From positions 1 through 55,995 of the forward strand of contig CAIVSQ010000221.1 in assembly GCA_903908605.1 (NCBI GenBank): DNA of 55,995 bases, in the 5' to 3' direction. Below the pieces are notes generated by a model. That model had not been told where the DNA came from and made no database searches. It worked only from the letters and a program-made list of their open reading frames with translations. Position 1 is the stretch's first letter. The number at the start of each line of letters is the position of its first letter. Both the position numbers and the translations under genes were made by a program. Source of the DNA: an uncultured Anaerolineae bacterium. GTDB lineage: Bacteria; Chloroflexota; Anaerolineae; Anaerolineales; Villigracilaceae. Of this stretch, positions 26,504 to 34,876 are shown piece after piece.

Positions 26504-29038
26504 CTAGAGGGTGACTTTCTCACGGGTCAGGTCGGCTGCTTCTTGCAGGGCAGCCGGGCGGATGGAGATGGGGTAGCGGCCGGTCAGTGGGCTGATGCGC
26601 GCGCCGAAGCTGGTGGGTGCCAGGATGCCCCAGCGGGTGAGCGGGCGGACCGGGCCGGTCAGCTCAACGGCTTCGCGCAGTTCACCGAGGGTGTCGTTAT
26701 CCCAGCCGCCAAACAGGCCATAGAAGAACATGTAGAGCGGGAAGCTGGGCAGGATGCCGATCAGGAAGATCAGTACACTGGTGATCTGGTCGCCTTTCCA
26801 GACCAGGGAGGTGACCAGCCAGAGCACGCCGAAATGGGTGGCGCCGGCCAACAGCGGGGCGGCGAGTGACTGCCAGAAGTAGAAGCGCTGGGGGAAGCAC
26901 AGGCGGTTGTTGATAAAGTAGGCGCTCAGACCCTTGGCGAACAGGCCAATGAAGTAGGCGATGATCAGGGCGGTGACCTGGTAGCGTGCCAGCAGCATCC
27001 AGGCCAGGATGACACGCAGGACCTGTTCGCCGAAGACCAGGATGGATTTTAGATAGGGTTTGTTGGCGCCGAGCTGGACGATATCACCAACCCAGGAGGG
27101 GTATTGGAAGGCGCCCCAGATGATGAGTGGAATGACATAGATGGCGGCACGCTGAAATTCGATGCCTGAGGCGCCGATGATAAAGCGCGGGGCAACTGCC
27201 AGCAGGACGGCTGCCAGGAATGCGCTGACCATGCCGTTGTACTTGTAGGCCATGGCGGCGTAATACTGGCTGAGGATGCGCTTGCCGCTCGAGAAGGCTT
27301 CGGAGATGGCCGGCATGACACCGTCGTTGAGGGTCTGGGTGACGTTGAAGGCGAAGATGAAGTTTTGGGCCATGCCCCAGTTGCCCCAGATTTCGGCATA
27401 GTTGATCAGGCGGGACTGGGTGATGGCGATCTCGGCGGCCTGCCCAAAGGACCAGGCGGCCGAACCGAGCATTTCAAAGACGCCAAACTTGAAGCTGGTT
27501 TTGACCACATCCCAGTCGAAGTGAGCCAGGAAGAGCACGCGGGTGTTGTAGCCGGCCCGGCGGTAGAGCCACAGACCCCACAGGAAGACGCATAACTCGG
27601 CGGCATAGGCGGCCATACCCAGGCCAAACAAGCCGCCCATTGGGCCGCCATAGGCGGGGTGCGAACGGCCCCAGGCGTACATCAGACTGACGAAGACCGG
27701 CTGGACCAGCATGGGCAGCACCACGTTCAGGCCGATATCGAGCAGGCGCGAGTAATCGAGGCGCTGAAAGCCGGTCAGGGCGTGGCGCAAGACCTGGTAA
27801 AAACCGGGCACCTGGATGAGGGCATGGATGATGATGCTCCAGGTGTAGAGCGCATAGGCAGAGCCGGGGGCAAAACTGCCGGCCAGCGATATGACCAGGG
27901 CAACCTGGATGGCACCGGAGAGAAGCTGCCACCAGACAAAAACCTGGCCATACTGAATGCCTTTCTTGGGGTCATGTACGCGGTACTCGGAGAGGTATTT
28001 AATGAAGGCGATGCTGGTGCCCATATCGAAGAACAACCAGGCCAGATTGAAGAACTGGGTGACGCGCGCCCAAATGCCGAGGGCCTGGGCGGAGGGCAGG
28101 ATGTAGACCGGCAGAATCAGGTTCTGGTAAATGATGAGCGGGATGAAGAGCAGCAGACCAATCGAGAGGGCGACCAGGAAACCACCCAGGGGACGGTGGA
28201 AGCCGACGTTTTCCCATTCGGTGCCGGCCTGGTTGGCCAGGGCGTGGGCCGGGTTGACGATGCCATCCAGGGCTTCGGGGTGGGCCAGGCTGTAGCGGCG
28301 CACGAAGAAGAAGACGGTGAAGGCGGTAATGACCAGCAGACCCATCAGGCCAATCAGCAGGGTGCGCTCGTTAGCGTGGGGCAGCGGGCTGGCAGGGTAG
28401 CCGGCAAAGGTGAGCGGGCTGCCGCCGCCAGCGCGGACGGCCAGGTGGTAGACCAGGTAGTTGAAGTAGCCCCATTCCTGGATCTGCGGGTTGGTGTCGG
28501 CGCCAAGATAGGCGTTGAAGACGAAGATGTTGGGGCGGGCCTGCCAGAGCAGCCATTCACCATCTTCGTAGCTGCTGGCCAGCGGTTGGACGGAGGAGAG
28601 CGTGGTAAGAAATTCGCTGCGTTCGCGTACCTGTGGGGCGCTGTTCCAGACCACCTGGGTGATGAGCGGGTCATCGAGGGCCAGGGCGGTGGGCGAAACA
28701 GGTTCGCTCTTGGGCTGCAGGCTGACCGGGATGCCCAACAGGGCGGTGGCGGTCTCGCTATCGATGCCAGGGCCGGCGATCAGCACCAGACCGGCGCCCT
28801 CGGCCACGCGCGCGGTGCTGATTTCGAGCAGCGGCGCTTCGCCATTCAGGAAGAGCACATCGGCCTGGGCGGGGTCATCCACCAGGGTGAAGGTGCCGGC
28901 CGGGGCCAGTTTTAACGCGGTGAGGACGGCGCCCTGCGGGCCAGCGTAGTAGATGCGTAACACGTTGCCGGCGTGGGCCGGGGCGGCCAGGCTAAAGATC
29001 AGGAAGATAGTGATCAGGGCGGTGATGAATTTACGCAT
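26504..29038 (-). CDS. Fusion of exported alpha/beta domain with polysaccharide flippase-like membrane domain
   Basis: An 844-residue protein. Residues 1-23 are a signal peptide (ITALITIFLIFSLAAPAHA). Residues about 24-235 form an extracellular alpha/beta domain of glutamine-amidotransferase-like pattern (VLFLNGEAPLL, GLVLIAGPG). One TM helix follows (about 245-270), then from about 300 on a 12-14 helix region resembling MATE/Wzx-type flippases (MPAISEAFSSGKRI, ILVFGEQVLRVILAW). The frame extends 44 codons upstream, but ATG 29038 has AGGAG and starts the signal peptide. It leads the glycan operon. Possible export or import of a lipid-linked glycan; I do not know this fusion as a named family. 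Confidence 0.7.
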   Translation of the reverse strand: MRKFITALITIFLIFSLAAPAHAGNVLRIYYAGPQGAVLTALKLAPAGTFTLVDDPAQADVLFLNGEAPLLEISTARVAEGAGLVLIAGPGIDSETATALLGIPVSLQPKSEPVSPTALALDDPLITQVVWNSAPQVRERSEFLTTLSSVQPLASSYEDGEWLLWQARPNIFVFNAYLGADTNPQIQEWGYFNYLVYHLAVRAGGGSPLTFAGYPASPLPHANERTLLIGLMGLLVITAFTVFFFVRRYSLAHPEALDGIVNPAHALANQAGTEWENVGFHRPLGGFLVALSIGLLLFIPLIIYQNLILPVYILPSAQALGIWARVTQFFNLAWLFFDMGTSIAFIKYLSEYRVHDPKKGIQYGQVFVWWQLLSGAIQVALVISLAGSFAPGSAYALYTWSIIIHALIQVPGFYQVLRHALTGFQRLDYSRLLDIGLNVVLPMLVQPVFVSLMYAWGRSHPAYGGPMGGLFGLGMAAYAAELCVFLWGLWLYRRAGYNTRVLFLAHFDWDVVKTSFKFGVFEMLGSAAWSFGQAAEIAITQSRLINYAEIWGNWGMAQNFIFAFNVTQTLNDGVMPAISEAFSSGKRILSQYYAAMAYKYNGMVSAFLAAVLLAVAPRFIIGASGIEFQRAAIYVIPLIIWGAFQYPSWVGDIVQLGANKPYLKSILVFGEQVLRVILAWMLLARYQVTALIIAYFIGLFAKGLSAYFINNRLCFPQRFYFWQSLAAPLLAGATHFGVLWLVTSLVWKGDQITSVLIFLIGILPSFPLYMFFYGLFGGWDNDTLGELREAVELTGPVRPLTRWGILAPTSFGARISPLTGRYPISIRPAALQEAADLTREKVTL

Positions 29039-29233
29039 GGCGGCTTTCTCCTGGGGTGATGTGGTGATTTTAACCCCGCGCGATGGACGGGGTGGCAGCG
29101 AACCTATCTTGAAGATTGTCCAGGCGGCAGTATAAAACCGGGCTGGCCATGGAGAAATGTAAAAACCCAATCTCTAGCGGTTAATTCGACAATTTACGTA
29201 TGTTGATCCTGTTGAAAACTGCTACCGAAAAAG

Positions 29234-29259
29234 AATTCACCCAACGGGTTGGGTGAATT
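29234..29259 (-). terminator. Rho-independent terminator of the DUF309 gene
   Basis: Perfect 12-bp arms AATTCACCCAAC and GTTGGGTGAATT with a 2-nt centre, followed on the minus strand by CTTTTTC. It lies 13 bp after the stop. Confidence 0.8.
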
Positions 29260-29272
29260 TAATGAATACGGG

Positions 29273-29680
29273 TCATTCGTCCTGGGGGGCAAGGTAGCTG
29301 ACTTTTTTAAAGAGAAGCGGGTTGAAGCTGTGCAGGCGGCTGGGGCCGAGCTGCTCAACAGAGGCGATCACTGTGGCCAGGTTGGCGCGCAGGCTGGCTA
29401 TGTCGATGCCACGGCAGGTGGCGGGCCAGGCGGCCAACTTGGCGCCCGCGCGAGCCGAAAGTTTGAGAGCTCCCTCATAATTATCGTGCTGGACGTGCAA
29501 GTAGGTGACGGCGACCTGTAAAATGCCCTGGTACAGCAGGCGAACGGGGCCGGTTTCATCGCGCCAGGCATCCTCGAGCGCCTCGTGGGCCTCGAAATAT
29601 TCACCGACATTGAAAAGCTCCAGCCCGCGCAGGGCGGCCGGGTGCAGGGGAACGGAACAATCGTCGGGTGAGGTGGGCAT
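29273..29680 (-). CDS. DUF309 domain protein
   Basis: A 135-residue helical protein with the DUF309 signature FNVGEYFEAHEALEDAWRDE, then LLYQGILQVAVTYLHVQHDNYEGALKL. The HExxE-like EAHEALED and the later histidines are conserved in the family; no function is established. ATG 29680 is preferred to the TTG at 29701. A TATAAT box on the minus strand at 29704-29709 would give a leader of about 17 nt without a ribosome site. Divergent from the DUF4129 gene, 33 bp away. Confidence 0.85.
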   Translation of the reverse strand: MPTSPDDCSVPLHPAALRGLELFNVGEYFEAHEALEDAWRDETGPVRLLYQGILQVAVTYLHVQHDNYEGALKLSARAGAKLAAWPATCRGIDIASLRANLATVIASVEQLGPSRLHSFNPLLFKKVSYLAPQDE

Positions 29681-29696
29681 AGAATATGGTTTCGAG

Positions 29697-29713
29697 TACA
29701 ATAATTATACAGT
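29697..29713. promoter_or_regulatory. Very short divergent promoter region
   Basis: Only 33 bp separate the start codons of the DUF309 and DUF4129 genes. The minus strand has TATAAT (29704-29709) and the plus strand TACAAT (29697-29702). The two -10 boxes nearly overlap, so the two transcripts probably compete. Confidence 0.5.
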
Positions 29714-30589
29714 ATGAAGAAGCTCCTCAATAACAAGACAGTGGTGTTTTTAATAGCCCTGGCCGGGTTGGTAGCCCTGGCGTTGTTGGCCGCGGCTCTG
29801 CGCGATTTGAAATTTCAACCGGCAGCGCCGGTTTCATTTAATTTCGGATCGGTCCAGGTGTCTGGGGCTGGTTTCACAGGCCCAACCGATATCGCCATGT
29901 GGCGCTACCTGCTGTTTGCGGCTCTGGCAATCCTGATTGTTGCGATTATATTTGTCCTGCTGGATCCGGAACTGCGCAAGAAACTGCTTCTACGGGTCGT
30001 TCAGATTGTTATCTGGATGCTGGCGATTGGCTTCTTGCTGAATTTCGCATTTGAGAATGGCAAGTTAAACCAGCAAAGCGGGGATAATGGTGGGCCGCCA
30101 GGGTGGTCGCAGTCTACCTTTAACCAGGGAGATGCTCCGGTCTACAGCCCGCCTGAAATCAGCCCGTGGGTGACCTATACGGTCAGCTTCGCGATCGGGT
30201 TGGGGTTGACGGCGGTGGGGTGGCTGATCTACAGCAGGCGACAGAAAAACAGCGGCAGCTTGGCGCGTTTTGAGCTGGCCGGTATTGCCCGGCAGGCACT
30301 GGAGGAATTGAAGCCAGGTGGCAACTGGGATGATGCCATTATCAAGGCCTATGTGCGTATGAATGAAGTGGTGGTGAGCGAACGCGGGTTGCTGCGTCAG
30401 CCGGGCAACACGCCTCGTGAGTTTGCGCTGCGGATGGAGCGAGTTGGGCTGCCGGGCGAGGCTGTGCGCACCCTGACCAGCCTGTTTGAAGGGGTGCGCT
30501 ACGGTAACCGCAGCTCGAGTCTGACCGAACGCGACCTGGCAGCGGCGGCCCTGAGTGCGATTGTGCACGCTTTAGGACGGGATGCATGA
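29714..30589 (+). CDS. DUF4129 domain membrane protein
   Basis: A 291-residue protein with three TM helices (about 8-25, 60-82, 93-112) plus one near 155-172, and a C-terminal cytoplasmic DUF4129 domain (about 185-290: ARQALEELKPGGNWDDAIIKAYVRMNEVV, then TPREFALRM). DUF4129 is usually the C-terminal part of large transglutaminase-like proteins in MoxR/DUF58 clusters; here it is a stand-alone protein. The stop overlaps the next start by 4 bp. No ribosome site; short leader likely. Confidence 0.85.
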   Translation: MKKLLNNKTVVFLIALAGLVALALLAAALRDLKFQPAAPVSFNFGSVQVSGAGFTGPTDIAMWRYLLFAALAILIVAIIFVLLDPELRKKLLLRVVQIVIWMLAIGFLLNFAFENGKLNQQSGDNGGPPGWSQSTFNQGDAPVYSPPEISPWVTYTVSFAIGLGLTAVGWLIYSRRQKNSGSLARFELAGIARQALEELKPGGNWDDAIIKAYVRMNEVVVSERGLLRQPGNTPREFALRMERVGLPGEAVRTLTSLFEGVRYGNRSSSLTERDLAAAALSAIVHALGRDA

Positions 30590-31278
30590 ACCAGCCACGC
30601 ATTTCAATGAAACGCGCGGCCCTGTTGGGCGGCGCACTTGTTGCGGCGGCCCTGGTGATCGCCTTCCTGCTGCGCGATGTGGTCGAAATGGTGATCATCC
30701 GCCCGATGGCTTACCTGTTGTGGTTGCTGAGCATCATCTACCGGATCATCCCGCAGCCAGTTTTATGGCTGGGGCTGGTGCTGCTAATGGCGTACCTGCT
30801 ATTGGGGCGCCTGACCAAGGGTGTGCGGCTGGGCGGCGAGGTGGAAGTACCCCATCGCAAGGTGCTGGGGCCGGTGGCAGATTTGGCCAACTTGATTGAG
30901 CGCAAGGATGGCGGGATTTATTTCAAGTGGAAAATTGCGCGCAGCCTGGCCATGATCGCGGTGGAGATCCAGGAACTGCGCACGCACCAGCGTCCGCGCC
31001 AACTGGCTTTTGATGGGCAGTCGGTCTCGAGCTGGGTACGGAAATACCTGGACGCCGGGTTGAACACCAGCTTTTCAGATTACCCGCTGGCGCGCAATAC
31101 GCTGCTGGCGGGCTGGCTGCTGGGCCGCAGCGAGTGGCTGCGCAAAAACCTGCCGTCCAATTTAATTAAACTGACTAATCAGAGCGCCCAGCCGACCCCC
31201 TTTGACGGAGATATCGGCCCGGTGGTTGACTTCCTCGAATCTCAAATGGAGAACAACAATGATTTCAGACGTTCGTAA
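30586..31278 (+). CDS. Uncharacterised two-TM protein of the MoxR cluster
   Basis: A 230-residue protein that I cannot assign to a named family. Two hydrophobic helices (about 13-33 and 38-70) are followed by a soluble basic domain (LTKGVRLGGEVEVPHRKVLGPVADLANLIERKDGG...KWKIARSLAMIAVEIQELR). Neighbours on both sides overlap (4 bp at the start, 20 bp at the end), which ties it to the MoxR/DUF58 system. Probably a membrane partner of the AAA ATPase. Confidence 0.7.
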   Translation: MNQPRISMKRAALLGGALVAAALVIAFLLRDVVEMVIIRPMAYLLWLLSIIYRIIPQPVLWLGLVLLMAYLLLGRLTKGVRLGGEVEVPHRKVLGPVADLANLIERKDGGIYFKWKIARSLAMIAVEIQELRTHQRPRQLAFDGQSVSSWVRKYLDAGLNTSFSDYPLARNTLLAGWLLGRSEWLRKNLPSNLIKLTNQSAQPTPFDGDIGPVVDFLESQMENNNDFRRS

Positions 31279-32221
31279 TGTGGCTGCGCTTGGCAAAAAG
31301 GTGATTACTGAAGTTGAGCGGGCTGTGGTTGGCAAGCATGACCTGCTGGAGACGGTGATCTGCTCCGTGCTGGCTTCCGGGCATATCCTGTTTGAGGATT
31401 TCCCCGGGCTGGGCAAGACGCTGATTGCGCGCAGTTTCGCCACCGCGCTGGGCTTGGATTTCAAGCGTATCCAATTCACGCCGGACCTGCTGCCGGGGGA
31501 TATCACTGGCGGGTATATTTTCAACCGCAACGAAAGCAGCTTTGAGCTGCGCAAAGGCCCGATTTTCTCGCACCTGATCCTGGCGGATGAAATCAACCGT
31601 GCCTCGCCCAAGACCCAGTCGGCACTGCTGGAAGCCATGCAGGAGGCGCGGGTGACTCTGGAGGGTGAGACCCTCAACCTGCCTGAGCCTTTCCTGGTGC
31701 TGGCAACCCAGAACCCGATTGAATATGAAGGTACTTTTCCACTGCCGGAAGCCCAGCTCGACCGTTTCATGATCAAGCTGAGCGTTGGTTACCCGACGCT
31801 GGAACAGGAAAAGGAGATTTTGCAGCGGCGTCACAGCCGGCGGATCGAAGAAGTGGTGTTGATCCCGGTTACCAGCGCGGCTGAGGTGCTTGAAATGCGC
31901 GAAGTGGTGGAGACGGTGCACGTGGATGAAGACCTGGAGATGTATATCGCCCGGTTGGTGCATGAGACCCGCAGCGACCGGCGGGTGGCGGTGGGCGCAT
32001 CTCCGCGTGCATCGCTGGCATTTTTGAAGATGGCCAAGGCGCGGGCGGCGCTGAACGGGCGCACCTATATCCTGCCGGATGATATCAAGCATTTCGCCAT
32101 CCCGGTGCTCAGTCACCGCATGATTATGCAGCCCGAGTACTGGATGGGGCGGCGGGTGGCCGAAGAAGTCATCGCGGATGTGCTCAGCAAGGTCGCGGTG
32201 CCGGTGATGCGCGCTGTTTAG
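31259..32221 (+). CDS. MoxR-family AAA+ ATPase
   Basis: A 320-residue AAA_3 ATPase. Walker A is EDFPGLGKTLIA (about 46-57), Walker B LILADEINRASPKTQ, sensor 1 ATQNPIEYEGTFPLPEAQLDRF, and a lid domain near the end with DDIKHFAIPVLSHR. MoxR proteins remodel or insert cofactors in partner proteins that often carry a VWA or DUF58 domain. ATG 31259 begins the conserved region and has GGAG 8 nt upstream; the frame's earlier codon lies inside the preceding gene. Followed 15 bp later by the DUF58 gene. Confidence 0.94.
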   Translation: MISDVRNVAALGKKVITEVERAVVGKHDLLETVICSVLASGHILFEDFPGLGKTLIARSFATALGLDFKRIQFTPDLLPGDITGGYIFNRNESSFELRKGPIFSHLILADEINRASPKTQSALLEAMQEARVTLEGETLNLPEPFLVLATQNPIEYEGTFPLPEAQLDRFMIKLSVGYPTLEQEKEILQRRHSRRIEEVVLIPVTSAAEVLEMREVVETVHVDEDLEMYIARLVHETRSDRRVAVGASPRASLAFLKMAKARAALNGRTYILPDDIKHFAIPVLSHRMIMQPEYWMGRRVAEEVIADVLSKVAVPVMRAV

Positions 32222-32236
32222 GCGGAGAAACCAGTT

Positions 32237-33541
32237 TTGAGTTCACAAAGCGTGTCACGAATTTATCTGCCCGGGTTGTTATTGCTCCTGCTGCTGTTGG
32301 GCGGGCTGGCTACGTTTAACCCTGGCTGGCTGGAGCTGGCGGTGCCGTTGGTGGTCTACCTGTTGGCGGGTTTGTTTTTTGGCCCTGAAAAGCTGGACCT
32401 GACGGTGGAGCGCACGCTTTCGAGCGAACGTGCAGCGCCCGGGCAGCCGATCAGCGTGGAATTGAAGATTCATAACAACGGCGGTGATATTCGCGAGCTG
32501 CTGCTGCGCGATTGGCTGCCGGAGCATAGCAGTGTGGTGGAAGGTTCGGATCGCCGCTTGGTGTCGTTGAAGGGCGGTGAGACGCTGGTTTGGAAGTACA
32601 GCTTTCAGGGCAAGCGTGGGTTTCATGCTTTTACGCACCTGCAAGCCAGCGCGAGCGATATGTTTGGCATCCTGACGGTGCGGCGGGATTTCGCCACTAG
32701 CGGGCAGGTCCTGATTTTGCCGGTGGCGCCGCGCGTGCGGCGGATTGCCATCCGCACCCGAAACACGCGGGTGTATTCAGGGACAATCCCTTCCAGGCAG
32801 GGCGGCTCGGGTGTGGATTTCTTTGGGGTGCGCGAGTACCAGCCGGGGGATACGATGCACGCGGTTAACTGGCGCGTTTCGGCCCGGCAGACACAGGCCT
32901 TGTATGCCAACGAGTACGAACAGGAGCGGGTGGCGGATGTGGGTATCATCCTGGACGCGCGCAAGCAGTCCAACCGGGTGGGCGAGGCGCTTTCGATCTT
33001 TGACGAGTCGGTCGTGGCGACGGCTTCGCTTTCGGATGCTTTCCTGGCGGCGGGCAACCGGGTGGGACTGCTGATTTACGGGCAGTACATCAACTGGACG
33101 CTGCCTGGCTATGGCAAGGTCCAGCGTGAACGCATCCTGCATGCCCTGGCGCGCTCTACGACCGGGGAGAACCAGGCCTTCGCAGGGATTTACATCCCGC
33201 GCAGTTTGTTCCCGGTCCATTCGCAGCTGGTGTTTATCAGCCCGCTGACCGATGATGACGTGGATCCGCTGGTCAACCTGCGCGCCCAGGGATATGCGCT
33301 GATTGTGGTCAGCCCGGATGCTGTCCGTTTTGAGAGCGCCAGCCTGCGGCAGAGCGAAGAAGTCCGCCAGGCGACGCGCATATTGACCCTGCGGCGGCGG
33401 GCGACGATGCAGCGCCTGCGCCATTCGGGCATACAGGTGGTGGATTGGGATGTAAGCAAGCCGTTTGAGCAGGTGGCCGAGGCGGCGCTGGCACGTCCGC
33501 CAGCTTTCATTCGCGCGATCGGCGCTGGGGGTGCATTTTGA
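32237..33541 (+). CDS. DUF58 domain protein
   Basis: A 434-residue protein with two N-terminal TM helices (about 10-45). An extracytoplasmic beta domain follows (60-160, VERTLSSERAAPGQPISVELKI). Then comes the DUF58 block VDFFGVREYQPGDTMHAVNWRVSARQ, followed by a degenerate VWA-like fold (VADVGIILDARKQSN). The start is TTG 32237 with GGAG 8 nt upstream. Together with MoxR it forms the standard MoxR-DUF58 pair, often linked to cell-envelope or stress functions. Overlaps the next gene by 4 bp (TTGA). Confidence 0.9.
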   Translation: MSSQSVSRIYLPGLLLLLLLLGGLATFNPGWLELAVPLVVYLLAGLFFGPEKLDLTVERTLSSERAAPGQPISVELKIHNNGGDIRELLLRDWLPEHSSVVEGSDRRLVSLKGGETLVWKYSFQGKRGFHAFTHLQASASDMFGILTVRRDFATSGQVLILPVAPRVRRIAIRTRNTRVYSGTIPSRQGGSGVDFFGVREYQPGDTMHAVNWRVSARQTQALYANEYEQERVADVGIILDARKQSNRVGEALSIFDESVVATASLSDAFLAAGNRVGLLIYGQYINWTLPGYGKVQRERILHALARSTTGENQAFAGIYIPRSLFPVHSQLVFISPLTDDDVDPLVNLRAQGYALIVVSPDAVRFESASLRQSEEVRQATRILTLRRRATMQRLRHSGIQVVDWDVSKPFEQVAEAALARPPAFIRAIGAGGAF

Positions 33542-34059
33542 AATTCATCAAGGGGATCACCCCGGGTGGATATGTGCTGATGGCGAGCCTGGTGATTGGG
33601 ATGCTGCTGCTGGGCCAGGGCTGGCTGATGACTGATTATGCCTGGGTGGGTTTCGGGTTATTTGCGCTGACGCCGGTCGCCCTGGTGTTGGTGATGCGCC
33701 GGGTTCGGGCGGCGTTGGGGGTGGTATTGGGGCTGGCGGTTGTGCTGGCGGGTGTCGGGCTGTGGACCGGTGTGGCACTCTGGCGGGCCTTGCCTGGCCT
33801 GGTGTGTGTGCTGGTGGCCTGGGACCTGGATGGCTTTTTACAGCGACTGGCGTTCGCAGCCGAGGAAGATAACCCGCGTGAAATGGAGCGGCGACACCTG
33901 CTGCAAATGGGGCTGGTGGTGCTGGGCGGGCTGGCAGTGGATTTAATTTCGGAGAATATCCGCTTTGCGCAGGGCTTCGAGTGGGCGCTGGGGCTGGCGG
34001 TGCTGGCCTTTGTTGGGATTGGCGCCCTGGTACTGCGGATCCGCGGGACGAACGGCTGA
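33538..34059 (+). CDS. Uncharacterised membrane protein, last gene of the MoxR cluster
   Basis: A 173-residue protein with about six predicted TM helices and a short polar stretch in the middle (FLQRLAFAAEEDNPREMERRHL). No family recognised. It starts with TTG overlapping the DUF58 stop. It occupies the place where related clusters often carry a transglutaminase-type gene, but it shows no catalytic motif. Confidence 0.65.
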   Translation: MKFIKGITPGGYVLMASLVIGMLLLGQGWLMTDYAWVGFGLFALTPVALVLVMRRVRAALGVVLGLAVVLAGVGLWTGVALWRALPGLVCVLVAWDLDGFLQRLAFAAEEDNPREMERRHLLQMGLVVLGGLAVDLISENIRFAQGFEWALGLAVLAFVGIGALVLRIRGTNG

Positions 34060-34079
34060 GTTGGCGATTATTAAAAGTT

Positions 34080-34118
34080 GCTCCATGTGCGGGTGCATCC
34101 GGAGCGGCTTTGTTTTTT
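34080..34118 (+). terminator. Probable terminator of the MoxR cluster
   Basis: Stem GCTCC...GGAGC with inner ATG/CAT pairing 20 bp after the stop, followed after 7 nt by a run of six T at 34113-34118. Confidence 0.5.
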
Positions 34119-34163
34119 AAAGCCAACGTGAAGCCCATTGGGGACGGCAAGCCGTGTGGATAT

Positions 34164-34706
34164 TTACTCGAGCGATTCAAACCACTGTTGGGTCTCACGC
34201 GGGGTGTGCAGGTGAATTAGCTGCAGGTGTGGGTGAGCGGCTATCAGGAGCGGGAATTCGCGTTTGCGGCGCCAGTAGGTTGCGAAGAGCCAGGCGAAGA
34301 GCGAATCTTGTTTTGACCAGAGCTTGAAGTGGTCCAGCATGTTTTCGCGGTTGGTGCCCCAGAGCAGTTCGCGGGTCCACCAGCGCCGCCAGGTGCGGTG
34401 CCAGAGCCGCCAGAAGATGGTCCAGAGTGGGTAGTCCAGCCAGATGATTAGCTGGGCGCGTGGCCAGGTCAGGTCGCGAACTGAGCTGTAATTACCGGCA
34501 ATGACCCAGCGCGGGCCCTGGGTGGCCTGTTCGGCGCGGGCGCGGAAGTCCTCCAGCGGGCGGGATTGCCAGCCGGGCAACCAGTGCAGGGCGTCCAATT
34601 CAATCCATTCCAGCCCCAGCTTGTTGGCCAGGTTCTCGGCCAGGGTGGATTTTCCGGCGCCGGTGGCGCCAATGACGATCAGGCGGGTGTAGGGCAAGGG
34701 TGGCAT
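34164..34706 (-). CDS. P-loop nucleotide kinase-like protein
   Basis: A 180-residue small kinase of the adenylate-kinase-like or topology-modulation (FlaR) type. Walker A is VIGATGAGKSTLAENLA (about 11-27), then ELDALHWLPGWQ (the ELDxxHW motif typical of FlaR-like proteins), then WVIAGNYSSVRDLTWPRAQLIIWLDYP with the lid region rich in Trp and Arg. Substrate unknown. A TAAAAA box (34713-34718) ends 6 nt before the ATG and there is no Shine-Dalgarno sequence. Confidence 0.85.
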   Translation of the reverse strand: MPPLPYTRLIVIGATGAGKSTLAENLANKLGLEWIELDALHWLPGWQSRPLEDFRARAEQATQGPRWVIAGNYSSVRDLTWPRAQLIIWLDYPLWTIFWRLWHRTWRRWWTRELLWGTNRENMLDHFKLWSKQDSLFAWLFATYWRRKREFPLLIAAHPHLQLIHLHTPRETQQWFESLE

Positions 34707-34712
34707 GGCCTA

Positions 34713-34718
34713 TTTTTA
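34713..34718 (-). promoter_or_regulatory. Leaderless -10 box of the nucleotide kinase gene
   Basis: TAAAAA on the minus strand, 6 nt before ATG 34706. Part of the recurring pattern described in the findings. Confidence 0.45.
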
Positions 34719-34876
34719 CCATAAGATTGCGTGCATGCTAAATGGGTGATCCCAGCGGGGAAAGCAGGCTGTAACAGCGGACAAAGTGCACCAGGCTACC
34801 GTGACAATTGACCGGTTTTTTTGTGTTAGGATTGGTTAACAGGACCATTTAAAAAACAGTTACCAAAGAGGAAACC

